Origin: Pseudomonadota bacterium
Lineage (GTDB): Bacteria; Pseudomonadota; Gammaproteobacteria; Steroidobacterales; Steroidobacteraceae
Assembly: GCA_016705325.1 (NCBI GenBank)
Contig: JADIYJ010000006.1
Location: forward strand, 124,001-188,000
DNA: 64,000 nucleotides
Reading direction: 5' to 3'
Shown here: piece by piece, positions 28,501 through 35,648 of the stretch
Layout of the letters: every line of letters begins with the position of its first letter
Position numbering within the stretch: the stretch's first letter is position 1
The notes under the pieces: model-generated
Seen by the model: only the letters and a program-made list of their open reading frames with translations
Database searches by the model: none
Told to the model about the DNA's origin: nothing
Translations under genes and position numbers: made by a program

Positions 28501-29107
28501 CGACTTCGTCACGCAGGTCGGACAGGCGCGCCAGGTTTTCGCGCGTCTGCGCGATGCGGCTTTCCGTTTCCTTGCGGCGCTCCTTATAGCGGGAGATGCC
28601 CGCGGCCTCTTCCAGGAAGGCACGCATGTCGTCGGCTTTCGCTTCGATCACGCGCGAGATCATGTTCTGTTCGATGATCGCATAGCTGCGCGAACCGAGG
28701 CCGGTGCCGAGAAACAGCTGCGTGATGTCCTTGCGACGGCAGCGCACGCCGTTCAGGAAATACGACGACTGGCCGTCACGCGCAACGACGCGCTTCAGGG
28801 AGACTTCGGAATAGCCGGCGTACTCGCCGCCGAGCTTGCCGTCGCTGTTGTCGAAAATGAGTTCGACCGACGCCGTGCCCACGGGCTTGCGCGTGCCGGA
28901 GCCGTTGAAGATGACGTCGGCCATCGAATCGCCACGCAGGTGCTTCGCCGAGATCTCGCCCATGACCCAGCGCACGGCGTCGATGATGTTCGACTTGCCG
29001 CAGCCGTTCGGGCCGACCACGCCGACCAGGTTCGTCGGGAAACCGACCGAAGTCGGGTCCACGAACGACTTGAAACCGGCCAGCTTGATCTTGGTCAGAC
29101 GCATCAT
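25598..29107 (-). CDS. smc: chromosome segregation ATPase SMC
   Basis: SMC dimers, with ScpA/ScpB, extrude DNA loops and compact chromosomes. The 1169-residue protein has Walker A GVVGPNGCGKSN near residue 30, two long coiled coils flanking a hinge near residues 510-650, the ABC signature MLSGGEKALTA and Walker B FCLLDEVDAPLDENN. Two adjacent ATGs (29107 and 29104) could start it; a GGGTGA directly precedes the first. Many gammaproteobacteria use MukB instead, so SMC excludes the enteric/Vibrio group. Confidence 0.97.
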   Translation of the reverse strand: MMRLTKIKLAGFKSFVDPTSVGFPTNLVGVVGPNGCGKSNIIDAVRWVMGEISAKHLRGDSMADVIFNGSGTRKPVGTASVELIFDNSDGKLGGEYAGYSEVSLKRVVARDGQSSYFLNGVRCRRKDITQLFLGTGLGSRSYAIIEQNMISRVIEAKADDMRAFLEEAAGISRYKERRKETESRIAQTRENLARLSDLRDEVEKQLRHLQRQAATARRYQALKQEERQTHAELLALKLREVETEASARQAILSERDLALQAAVAEQRSIEAAIERARQDHDAQAAVLSEVQGRYYQVGADISRTEQAIDHAREIRARQRQELDQIAQGIQDADLHRVRDRQLAGELQEALAEMGPGLEQARATEQATAAELAAAEAAMSGWQENWEGFNQSLRQASSAAGAERARLEVMENQLRGLLNQRDRATQEHGTLSAADVAATLTALASQEAEAREQHEAARQQLDELVATLQAERGRERELAHAAQAARRETQEVEGRIVSLEALQRAALGQGQGKVVDWLKSRGLEHSPRLAQQLSVDKGWDRAVETVLGGYLEAVCVDSLDDVAGTLESLTAGTVTFFAGAQGPASAGHSERTLRSHVRGPAGLDALFEGIVATETLHDALRLRPELRAGQSVITRDGIWIGPDWLRVSRDKDAHEGVIEREERLRAERGALDAQQAKHRTAESDLEALRSRVRDLEDRLASHQAVVSRSGSSHMSLRSQIDSLRARAEQRSQRMQQLAFEMTEVEGALEAANAGSRAARGRLEEAVNAMGELEQRRITLEAEREVLRGRLIETRETAQAARTAASEAAIRVESRRTSHQSLLAGLARLDAQVGQFEARRQDLDAQLASGEESEARLKATLEEALQRRIAVETEFSAARQAMERVDANLRGLDERRLAAEATVEAARSALENVRFSVQELKLRRETYMEQFTQTRLELQAVAAALVEDASVPVWEQRLAETSDRIERLGAVNLAAIDEFAEQTERKEYLDRQFADLNDALNTLEDAIRKIDRETKARFQDTFDRVNAGLSQKFPRLFGGGQAYLELVGDDVLEAGVAIMARPPGKRNSSINMLSGGEKALTAVALVFSIFELNPAPFCLLDEVDAPLDENNVGRFCDIVREMSDQVQFIFVTHNKTTMELANQLLGVTMNEPGCSRLVAVDVDEAVRMAAM

Positions 29108-29253
29108 TCACCCGGGAAAATCGCGCGGCGCAGCGAAACAGGAATTCTAGAAGAATCGGACTCGCCTCACAGCATTTCCGGTCACCGGGTCGAGCCGGGT
29201 CAGCGGTCCAGGCAGGCTGTTTTTTTCGGGGTGGACGACCGCGGTTCGGCCTG

Positions 29254-29259
29254 TATAAT
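29254..29259 (+). promoter_or_regulatory. dksA -10 element with GC-rich discriminator
   Basis: A perfect TATAAT lies 34 bases before the dksA ATG and is followed by CGCGCGCC, a GC-rich discriminator of the kind that makes promoters sensitive to ppGpp and DksA. No good -35 hexamer is seen at the right distance. The leader would be about 27 bases. Confidence 0.55.
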
Positions 29260-29292
29260 CGCGCGCCTCCAACCGGAGTGGGGAGTTCGTCG

Positions 29293-29997
29293 ATGCCCGT
29301 CAAGAGACCGTCTGCCAAGCCGTTGAAGGCCCAGAAGACTGTTTCGGCGAAGACTGCCAGGCCGGTGGCCAAGCCCGCCGCGAAGGCAGCTTCCAAGTCC
29401 GTGACTGCCAAGGACAAGGCCGTGCCACGCAAGACCGTTACTGCCGTGACCAAGCCAGCGCCCAAGCCCACCCCGGCGAAGGTCAAGCCGGTGCGTGCGC
29501 CGGAGCCGGTCACCGGCGCCCTGCGCGCCGAGGATGCTGATTTCGAAATGAACCCAAGCCTGCTTTCCGGCCCGCGCAACGTCCAGCCCTACCAGATCGG
29601 TAAGGGCGAGGAGTACATGAGCAAGGAGCAGCTCGAACACTTCCGCACCATCCTCTCCAGCTGGAAGCAGGACTTGATGCAGGAAGTCGATCGCACCGTG
29701 CTCCACATGAAGGACGAAGCTGCCAACTTCCCCGACCCCAACGACCGCGCCACCCAGGAGTCAGAATTCAGCCTCGAACTGCGCACGCGTGATCGCGAGC
29801 GCAAGCTGATCCGCAAGATCGACGAAGCGCTCAAACGCATCGAGGATGGCAGCTATGGCTACTGCCTCGAAACCGGCGAGCCGATCGGCGTGAAGCGCCT
29901 CGAAGCCCGCCCGGTGGCGACGCTCAGCGTCGAGGCGCAGGAGCGCCGCGAACGCCGCGAAAAGCAGTTTGGCGACCGGGACGACTTCTACCGCTGA
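29293..29997 (+). CDS. dksA: DksA-family RNA polymerase-binding factor, cysteine-poor
   Basis: DksA enters the RNA polymerase secondary channel and works with ppGpp in the stringent response. The C-terminal 150 residues of this 234-residue protein show the coiled-coil with the tip Asp/Ala region (FPDPNDRATQESE) and the globular segment YGYCLETGEPIGVKRLEARP. The usual four zinc cysteines are reduced to one: the second is Thr and the last two are Ser and Ala (ATLSVEAQ). A Lys/Ala/Pro-rich tail of about 80 residues precedes the domain. The ATG at 29293 is 8 bases after GGGGAG. Confidence 0.92.
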   Translation: MPVKRPSAKPLKAQKTVSAKTARPVAKPAAKAASKSVTAKDKAVPRKTVTAVTKPAPKPTPAKVKPVRAPEPVTGALRAEDADFEMNPSLLSGPRNVQPYQIGKGEEYMSKEQLEHFRTILSSWKQDLMQEVDRTVLHMKDEAANFPDPNDRATQESEFSLELRTRDRERKLIRKIDEALKRIEDGSYGYCLETGEPIGVKRLEARPVATLSVEAQERRERREKQFGDRDDFYR

Positions 29998-30000
29998 TCC

Positions 30001-30034
30001 TTCCGGGCCTTCCGGGCCTTCCGGCCTTCCGGCC
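30001..30034 (+). repeat. short tandem repeat TTCCGGGCC / TTCCGGCC
   Basis: Two 9-base units (TTCCGGGCC) are followed by two 8-base units (TTCCGGCC) directly after the dksA stop, at the 5' end of gluQ. The 8-base units could be 9-base units with one G uncalled each. The unit resembles the TTCCTGCCC repeat at 43917. Confidence 0.8.
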
Positions 30035-30065
30035 TCCGCCCCTCGGCCCTTCCGCCGCCCGGCAG

Positions 30066-30986
30066 CACTACCGCGGGCGCTTCGCTCCGTCGCCCAGTGG
30101 TCCCCTGCATTTTGGCTCCCTGGTGGCCGCGGTCGGCAGCTATCTCGACGCGCGCGCCCATGCCGGCCAGTGGCTCGTGCGCATCGAAGATCTCGATCCA
30201 CCGCGTACTCGCCCCGGCGCCGCCGGGCAGATCCTGGCTGAACTCGAGGCCTATGGCATGGAGTGGGACGGGCCGGTCCTGCAGCAGAGTTCCCGGTCCG
30301 ACGTCTACGCCGAAGCCATCGAACGCCTCACCCGCCTGCATTGCCTGCGCGAATGCACCTGCACCCGCTCTGCCCTCGCCCGCCTGCCTGAGAATGAGTC
30401 TCGCCCGACCGGCACCGGCGAGGAGCTGTTTCATCCCGCGGAATGCCTGGCAGTCGTCGCTGTTCCGAGCCCCGGCCAGGCCCTGCGACTGCGTATTCCG
30501 GCCGGCGCGATCGCGTTCGATGACCGCAGTCTGGGTCCGCAATCCATCGACGTTGCGGCCACCACAGGCGACTTCGTGCTGCGGCGTCGGGACGGCCTCC
30601 ATGCCTACCAGCTGGCGGTCGTCGTGGACGACGCAGCACAGGGCATCACCGACGTGGTGCGCGGCTGCGACCTGCTGGCGAGCACGGCCAGGCAGATACT
30701 GCTGCAGCGAGCGCTCGGCCTGCCGCCGGTGCGATACCTGCATTTGCCCCTTGCCGTGGACGACCGAGGCCTTAAGCTCTCCAAGTCGGAAGCTGCATCA
30801 GCCATCGGGGGACGGGGTGGGATGGCCGGGCAACTGGTCGCGGTGCTCGAGTTTCTCGGGCAGTCGCCGCCGGCAGCGCTGACACGCGCACCGCTGCGCG
30901 AGATCTGGGACTGGGCACGCGTGAATTGGCGCGTGGAGGGTTTTGCGGGTTGCGCGGCGCGCGCGGCTCCGCAATTGGCTTGCTAG
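30066..30986 (+). CDS. gluQ: glutamyl-queuosine tRNA(Asp) synthetase
   Basis: GluQ attaches glutamate to queuosine in the anticodon of tRNA(Asp). It is a truncated GluRS-like protein lacking the anticodon-binding domain. Motifs are RGRFAPSPSGPLHFGSLVAA, the zinc-site cysteines in CTCTRSAL and PAEC, and the KMSKS-like LKLSKSEAA. The position given is the first clearly homologous codon, because no standard start precedes it in this frame back to the dksA stop. If each 8-base repeat unit lacks one G, a TTG at 29969 inside dksA would be in frame. The pairing with dksA is the usual gammaproteobacterial order. Confidence 0.87.
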   Translation, partial: HYRGRFAPSPSGPLHFGSLVAAVGSYLDARAHAGQWLVRIEDLDPPRTRPGAAGQILAELEAYGMEWDGPVLQQSSRSDVYAEAIERLTRLHCLRECTCTRSALARLPENESRPTGTGEELFHPAECLAVVAVPSPGQALRLRIPAGAIAFDDRSLGPQSIDVAATTGDFVLRRRDGLHAYQLAVVVDDAAQGITDVVRGCDLLASTARQILLQRALGLPPVRYLHLPLAVDDRGLKLSKSEAASAIGGRGGMAGQLVAVLEFLGQSPPAALTRAPLREIWDWARVNWRVEGFAGCAARAAPQLAC

Positions 30987-31017
30987 CACCGGCACTGCCG
31001 GCCGAGGACACAGCACG

Positions 31018-31563
31018 ATGGCGACGACTGCGGCTACGAAAACCAGAACAAGAAAATCGAAAAGCGGCGATGCCGCCGGTGGCGGGGGCAGCGGCAAGGG
31101 GCCGCGCGTCATCCGCAAGTATCCGAACCGCCGGCTCTACGACACGGTCGAGAGCCGCTACGTCACGCTGGCCGACATCCGGCGGCTGGTCGTCGAGCGC
31201 ATCGACTTCGTCGTGCTCGACCGCAAGTCGCAGCAGGACATCACGCGCAGCATCCTGCTGCAGGTGATCGCCGAACAGGAAGGCGGCGGTGAGTCGCTGA
31301 TGAGCCGCGACTTCCTGTCGCACGTGATCCGCAGTTACGGCAGCGGGCTGCAGGATTTCGTGGGGCGCTACCTCGACGAGAGCATCCAGCTCTTCGCGAA
31401 GGAGCAGCGCGAGCTGCGCGACCGCTTCAAGAACGTGGTGGGCATCGACCCGCTCGAGACGGTGACCCAGGTGGCGCAGAAGAATTACCAGCGCTGGAAG
31501 GCCTTGCAGGAAGAAGTCTTCTCGCGCCTGCCACGACCATTCGGCCGGGACGACCGGGAGTAG
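31018..31563 (+). CDS. phaR: polyhydroxyalkanoate synthesis regulator PhaR
   Basis: PhaR represses phasin and PHA-cycle genes and binds PHB granules. The 181-residue protein starts with a Lys/Thr/Gly-rich tail, then the conserved DNA-binding domain RVIRKYPNRRLYDTVESRYV, LADIRRLV and DFVVLDRKSQQDITRSILL (about residues 31-90), and a helical C-terminal domain. The ATG at 31018 is used because upstream codons lie in gluQ. It suggests PHB storage, though no phaA, B or C gene is in the window. Confidence 0.88.
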   Translation: MATTAATKTRTRKSKSGDAAGGGGSGKGPRVIRKYPNRRLYDTVESRYVTLADIRRLVVERIDFVVLDRKSQQDITRSILLQVIAEQEGGGESLMSRDFLSHVIRSYGSGLQDFVGRYLDESIQLFAKEQRELRDRFKNVVGIDPLETVTQVAQKNYQRWKALQEEVFSRLPRPFGRDDRE

Positions 31564-31623
31564 CTCCGTCTCCCTCGCCCGCGCAATGGCAGCGTTGGCG
31601 CGGGACACAGCGTGTCAGGCGGT

Positions 31624-31687
31624 TGATCCGGCATGTCCTGGCGCGCGCGTGTCTGCCTTTCCAAGCGCGACAGGACATGGCGGATCA
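31624..31687. repeat. large imperfect inverted repeat between phaR and pnp
   Basis: Two 23-base arms (31624-31646 and 31665-31687) are inverted copies with two mismatches, separated by 18 bases. They lie in the gap between converging phaR and pnp. No T tract follows, so this is not a standard intrinsic terminator, although a transcript from either strand would form a long stem. Confidence 0.8.
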
Positions 31688-31718
31688 AGCGCCACGACAC
31701 TCGCCTACGCTTTGCGCG

Positions 31719-31744
31719 ACCTCTCCCACTGACGCGGGAGAGGT
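31719..31744. terminator. perfect 9-bp hairpin 3' of pnp
   Basis: ACCTCTCCC and GGGAGAGGT form a perfect 9-bp stem with an 8-base loop, 12 bases after the pnp stop. There is no T run on either side, so termination is inferred from position only; it could instead protect the 3' end of the mRNA. Confidence 0.45.
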
Positions 31745-31755
31745 AGCAGAACGGG

Positions 31756-33840
31756 TTACGCGTCGACGTTGCGCATCGACAGCCGCACGCGGCCCTGGCG
31801 ATCGACCTCGAGCACCTTCACGCGCACGACGTCGCCTTCCTTCAGCTTGTCGCTGACGCGCTCGACGCGCTCTTCGCTGATCTGCGAGATGTGGACGAGG
31901 CCGTCCTTGCCCGGCAGGATCTGCACGAACGCGCCGAAGTCCATCAGGCGGACGACCTTGCCCTCGTAGACCGAGCCGACTTCCACTTCGGAAGTGATCA
32001 GCTCGATGCGACGCTGCGCCTCGCGGCCCGCCGCACCGCTGACCGACGCGATCTTGACCGTGCCGTCGTTCTCGATGTCGATCGTGGTGCCCGTCTCTTC
32101 CGTGATCGCACGGATCACGGCGCCGCCCTTGCCGATGACTTCGCGGATCTTCTCCGGGTCGATCTTCATGCGTGATGATCGTCGGCGCCCATTCCGACAT
32201 CTGCGGACGCGCGCTCGACAGCACCTTGTTCATCTCGCCGAGGATGTGCAGGCGGGCCTTGTGCGCCGAATCCAGCGCGACCTGCATGATTTCGCGGGTG
32301 ATGCCCTCGATCTTGATGTCCATCTGCAGGGCAGTGATGCCCGTGGCGGAACCGGCCACCTTGAAATCCATGTCGCCGAGGTGGTCTTCGTCGCCGAGGA
32401 TGTCGGTGAGAACCTGGAACTTGCCGTCTTCGAGCACGAGGCCCATCGCGACGCCGGCCACCGGCGCCTTGAGCGGCACGCCCGCATCCATCAGCGCGAG
32501 GCTGGTGCCGCAGACCGAGGCCATCGAGCTCGAGCCGTTCGATTCGGTAATCTCGGACACGATGCGGATGATGTACGGGAACGTCGTCATGTCCGGCATC
32601 ACTGCCGATACGCCGCGCCGGGCCAGGTTGCCGTGGCCGATTTCGCGCCGCTTCGGCGACCCCATCATGCCCGTCTCGCCCACCGAGAACGGCGGGAAGT
32701 TGTAGTGCAGCATGAACGGCTCTTTGCGCTCGCCCGCCAGGGCGTCGATGATCTGCGCGTCGCGGCCGGTGCCGAGCGTCGTCGTGACCAGCGCCTGCGT
32801 TTCGCCGCGCGTGAAAAGCGCCGAACCGTGCGTGCGGGGCAGCACGCCCGTCTCGACGGTGATCTTGCGCACGGTGTGCATGTCGCGGCCGTCGATGCGC
32901 GGCTCGCCCGCGATGATGCGGCGACGGACGATGTTGTATTCGAGACGGCCGAGTTCGTCGTGACCTGGCGCGGCTGGTACCTGGCGCCATCGCCAGTCGC
33001 GAGCGATTCGACCAGGGCCTTCTTGATCTCGCCGACGCGCGTGTGGCGCGCCTGCTTCTCGGTGACCTGATAGGCCTTGACCAGTTCGGCTTCCGCCTGC
33101 GCGGCGACAGCCTTCGCGAGATCGGCGTCGAGCGCTGGGGCCTTCCAGTCCCAGGCCGGCTTGGCGGCCTTGGCAGCAAGTTCGCGGATCGCGTTGATGG
33201 CGACCTGCATCTGCTCGTGGCCATAGACCACGGCGCCGAGCATCACGGACTCGGACAGGAGTTCGGCTTCGGATTCGACCATCAGCACGGCGTCGGCGGT
33301 GCCGGCCACGACGAGGTCGAGGTCCGAGACCTTCATGTCCTTGGTCGCAGGGTTCAGCTGGTACTTGCCTTCGATGTAACCCACGCGCGCGGCGCCGATC
33401 GGGCCTTTGAACGGGATACCGGAAATGGCGAGCGCAGCAGACGCGCCGAGCATCGCGGGGATATCGGAGTCGATTTCCGGGTCGAGCGAGACGACCGTCG
33501 CCACCACCTGCACTTCGTTGAAGAAGAACTCGGGGAAAAGCGGACGGATCGGGCGGTCGATCAGGCGCGAGATCAGCGTCTCTTTCTCGGAAGGACGGCC
33601 TTCACGCTTGAAGAACCCGCCCGGGATACGGCCCGCGGCGTAGGTCTTCTCGATGTAGTTGACGGTGAGCGGGAAGAAATCCTTGCCCGGCTGCGCCTCA
33701 CGACGGCCGACTGCGGTGACGAGCACCACGGTGTCGCCCATGGCGACGAGGACGGAACCGTCGGCCTGGCGGGCCAGGCGACCGGTTTCGATCGAGACAG
33801 TGTGCGGGCCGTACTGAAAACTTGTCTTGTGGACGTTCAC
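31756..33840 (-). CDS. pnp: polyribonucleotide nucleotidyltransferase (two frame breaks)
   Basis: PNPase is a 3'-5' phosphorolytic exoribonuclease of the RNA degradosome. The N-terminal RNase PH domain (FQYGPHTVSIETGRLARQ), the second catalytic domain (GDMDFKVAGSATGITALQ), a KH domain (IREVIGKGGAVIRAI) and an S1 domain (GSVYEGKVVRLMDFGAFV) are all present. They lie in three frames: one base is missing near 32970-32992, and one extra base at 32170 restores the original frame. Every domain is conserved, so sequence error is more likely than loss. The GTG at 33840 gives MNVHKTSFQYG. It follows rpsO by 91 bases. Confidence 0.88.
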
Positions 33841-33894
33841 GATGAGGGGTGTCCGAAGGTTGGGTGCTGCAGCCCGACGTGGGGCAGATACGAA

Positions 33895-33917
33895 TCCGGC
33901 CCGCAAAGCGGGCCGGA
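33895..33917 (-). terminator. rpsO-pnp intergenic stem-loop
   Basis: A 10-bp stem (TCCGGCCCGC / GCGGGCCGGA, loop TTT) lies 14 bases after the rpsO stop. The following sequence ATTCGTAT is only partly U-rich. In E. coli the same interval has a weak rpsO terminator and RNase III sites that control pnp, so a similar role is likely. Confidence 0.5.
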
Positions 33918-33931
33918 CACGAAGGCGACGG

Positions 33932-34201
33932 TCAGCGGCGCAGGCCGAGCCGTGCGACGACTTCCTGATAGCGCGACGGGTCGCTGTCTTTCAGGTAGTC
34001 GAGGAGCTTGCGTCGCTGCGTGACGAGCTTCAGCAACCCGCGGCGCGATGAATGGTCGCGCTTGTGCGCGCTGAAATGTTCGCCCAGACCATTGATGCGG
34101 GCGGAGAGCAATGCAATCTGGACCTCGGGGGAGCCCGTGTCGGCTGCGCCGCGCTTGAAGCCCCCTACGATCTCAGACTTGCGCTCGGTGGACAGTGCCA
34201 T
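33932..34201 (-). CDS. rpsO: 30S ribosomal protein S15
   Basis: S15 binds 16S rRNA early in small-subunit assembly. The 89-residue protein matches the family throughout, including DTGSPEVQIALLSARI, HFSAHKRDHSSRRGLL and LVTQRRKLLDYLK. The ATG at 34201 is chosen because the upstream in-frame codons have no S15 match. It lies between truB and pnp, the conserved order. Confidence 0.98.
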   Translation of the reverse strand: MALSTERKSEIVGGFKRGAADTGSPEVQIALLSARINGLGEHFSAHKRDHSSRRGLLKLVTQRRKLLDYLKDSDPSRYQEVVARLGLRR

Positions 34202-34276
34202 CGGTGATAAAACCTCGAAACCTGAAAATGTTCGCCTTTGTGAGCCGCGCATTTTAGCCGCACAGCCCCCGTTTAC

Positions 34277-35248
34277 TCAAGTTTTTGGACTGCTGCCGTT
34301 CGTGCCGGCCCCCGGCACGAACAGTCGCTGCACCTGCAGCCACCCCGCCGCCCCCGGTTCGACCAACCCGAGGAAGCGTCCAGCGGGATCGTATGCACGG
34401 TAATGCGCTGCGTTCGGCAGGCCGGACGGGCACGGCAGCATGCGGCCCTGGCACAGTTGCAGCGCCTGCCCGGCGTTCAGCGCCAGGACGGGCACCTCCG
34501 GAAAAGCGGTGTCCACGGCGGCAAGCCAGGGCGCGCTGGCGGGCTCTGCCGCAGGGGTCGCCTCGACTTCGGCGAGCGTGACCATCGCTGCCTGCTCGAA
34601 CGGCTCGACCCAGCGCCGCCGCAAGGCAACCAGGTGGGCATGCGTGCCCAGGCCCGCGGCAATCTCTTCGGCCAGGACCCGCACATAGGTGCCCTTGGAA
34701 CAGACCACTTCGATGTCGAGGGTACGATCGCCCTGCCCGGTCACCACCAGCGACTTGATCGTGATCGGGCGAGCCTCGCGCTCGACTTCGATGCCGCGCC
34801 GGGCCAGTTCATAGAGCGGCCGTCCGTCGCGTTTCAGCGCCGAATACATCGGCGGGACCTGGAGCCGCTCGCCGCGCAGTGCTGCGAGCACCTGCCCGAG
34901 TCGGTCGGCGTCGAATGCCGGCACCTCGACTTCGGTGACTGGCTGCCCTTCTGCATCCCCCGTGTCCGTCGCAACACCGAGCCGCAAGCTGGCGCTGTAC
35001 GCTTTGCGCCGACCGAGCAGTGTGCCGCAGGCCTTGGTGGCCTGGCCGAAACAGAGCGGCAGCATGCCGGTAGCCATGGGATCGAGCGTGCCGGCGTGCC
35101 CGGCCTTCGCGGCCTGCAGGTGACGACGCACCCGTTGCAGCGCCTGGGTGGAGGTGAGTCCCCGCGGCTTATCGAGCAGGACGATACCGTCCACCTCCCG
35201 CCAGCGCCGGCGCGCCGGGGCGGGGTGTCCCGTGTCCGTCGTGCTCAC
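34277..35248 (-). CDS. truB: tRNA pseudouridine(55) synthase
   Basis: TruB makes pseudouridine 55 in the T arm of tRNAs. The catalytic Asp56 is in GHAGTLDPMATG, and the family segments VPPMYSALKRDGRPLYELARRG and CSKGTYVRVLAEEI are present, with a C-terminal PUA-like extension. The 323-residue length is normal. It starts at a GTG overlapping the rbfA stop by 4 bases. Confidence 0.96.
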   Translation of the reverse strand: MSTTDTGHPAPARRRWREVDGIVLLDKPRGLTSTQALQRVRRHLQAAKAGHAGTLDPMATGMLPLCFGQATKACGTLLGRRKAYSASLRLGVATDTGDAEGQPVTEVEVPAFDADRLGQVLAALRGERLQVPPMYSALKRDGRPLYELARRGIEVEREARPITIKSLVVTGQGDRTLDIEVVCSKGTYVRVLAEEIAAGLGTHAHLVALRRRWVEPFEQAAMVTLAEVEATPAAEPASAPWLAAVDTAFPEVPVLALNAGQALQLCQGRMLPCPSGLPNAAHYRAYDPAGRFLGLVEPGAAGWLQVQRLFVPGAGTNGSSPKT

Positions 35249-35643
35249 GGACGCTCGTCGTCGGCTGCGTCGTCGTCGACGTGACGCGCCTTGTCGTCAC
35301 GGACGGCCTGGCCGATCAGGTCGCCGAGGCGATTGCCGCGTTCGAGTTCCTCATCGGGCGCGAAGTGCAGCTGGGGCGCCAGCCGCAGCTTCAAGGCGCG
35401 CCCCAGCGGACCGCGCAGGTACACCGCCGCCTCGTCCAGGATTTCCTTCTGCAGCTCGTCGTGCGCATCGCCAGACAGCAACGTGTACAGGACCCACACG
35501 TGCGTGAGGTCCGGCGACACCTTGACGTGGGTGACCGTCATCGGCTTGAGGCGCGGGTCGCGCACCTCCCGCAGCAGGAGCTGCGAGAGGACGCGCTGGA
35601 CCTGCTCGGCGATGCGTCGCGCGCGTGGTACCTCGCGGGGCAT
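35245..35643 (-). CDS. rbfA: ribosome-binding factor A
   Basis: RbfA assists maturation of the 30S subunit. The 132-residue protein has the KH-like fold with RIAEQVQRVLSQLLLREVRDPR and KVSPDLTHVWVLYTLL, then an acidic C-terminal tail (HVDDDAADDERP). It lies 5 bases after infB and overlaps truB by 4. Confidence 0.95.
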   Translation of the reverse strand: MPREVPRARRIAEQVQRVLSQLLLREVRDPRLKPMTVTHVKVSPDLTHVWVLYTLLSGDAHDELQKEILDEAAVYLRGPLGRALKLRLAPQLHFAPDEELERGNRLGDLIGQAVRDDKARHVDDDAADDERP

Positions 35644-35648
35644 CTGTC

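Noticed and set aside
31564..31755. Small protein genes in the phaR-pnp gap
   Set aside because: Open frames there follow the arms of the inverted repeat, have no ribosome site and show no conserved features.
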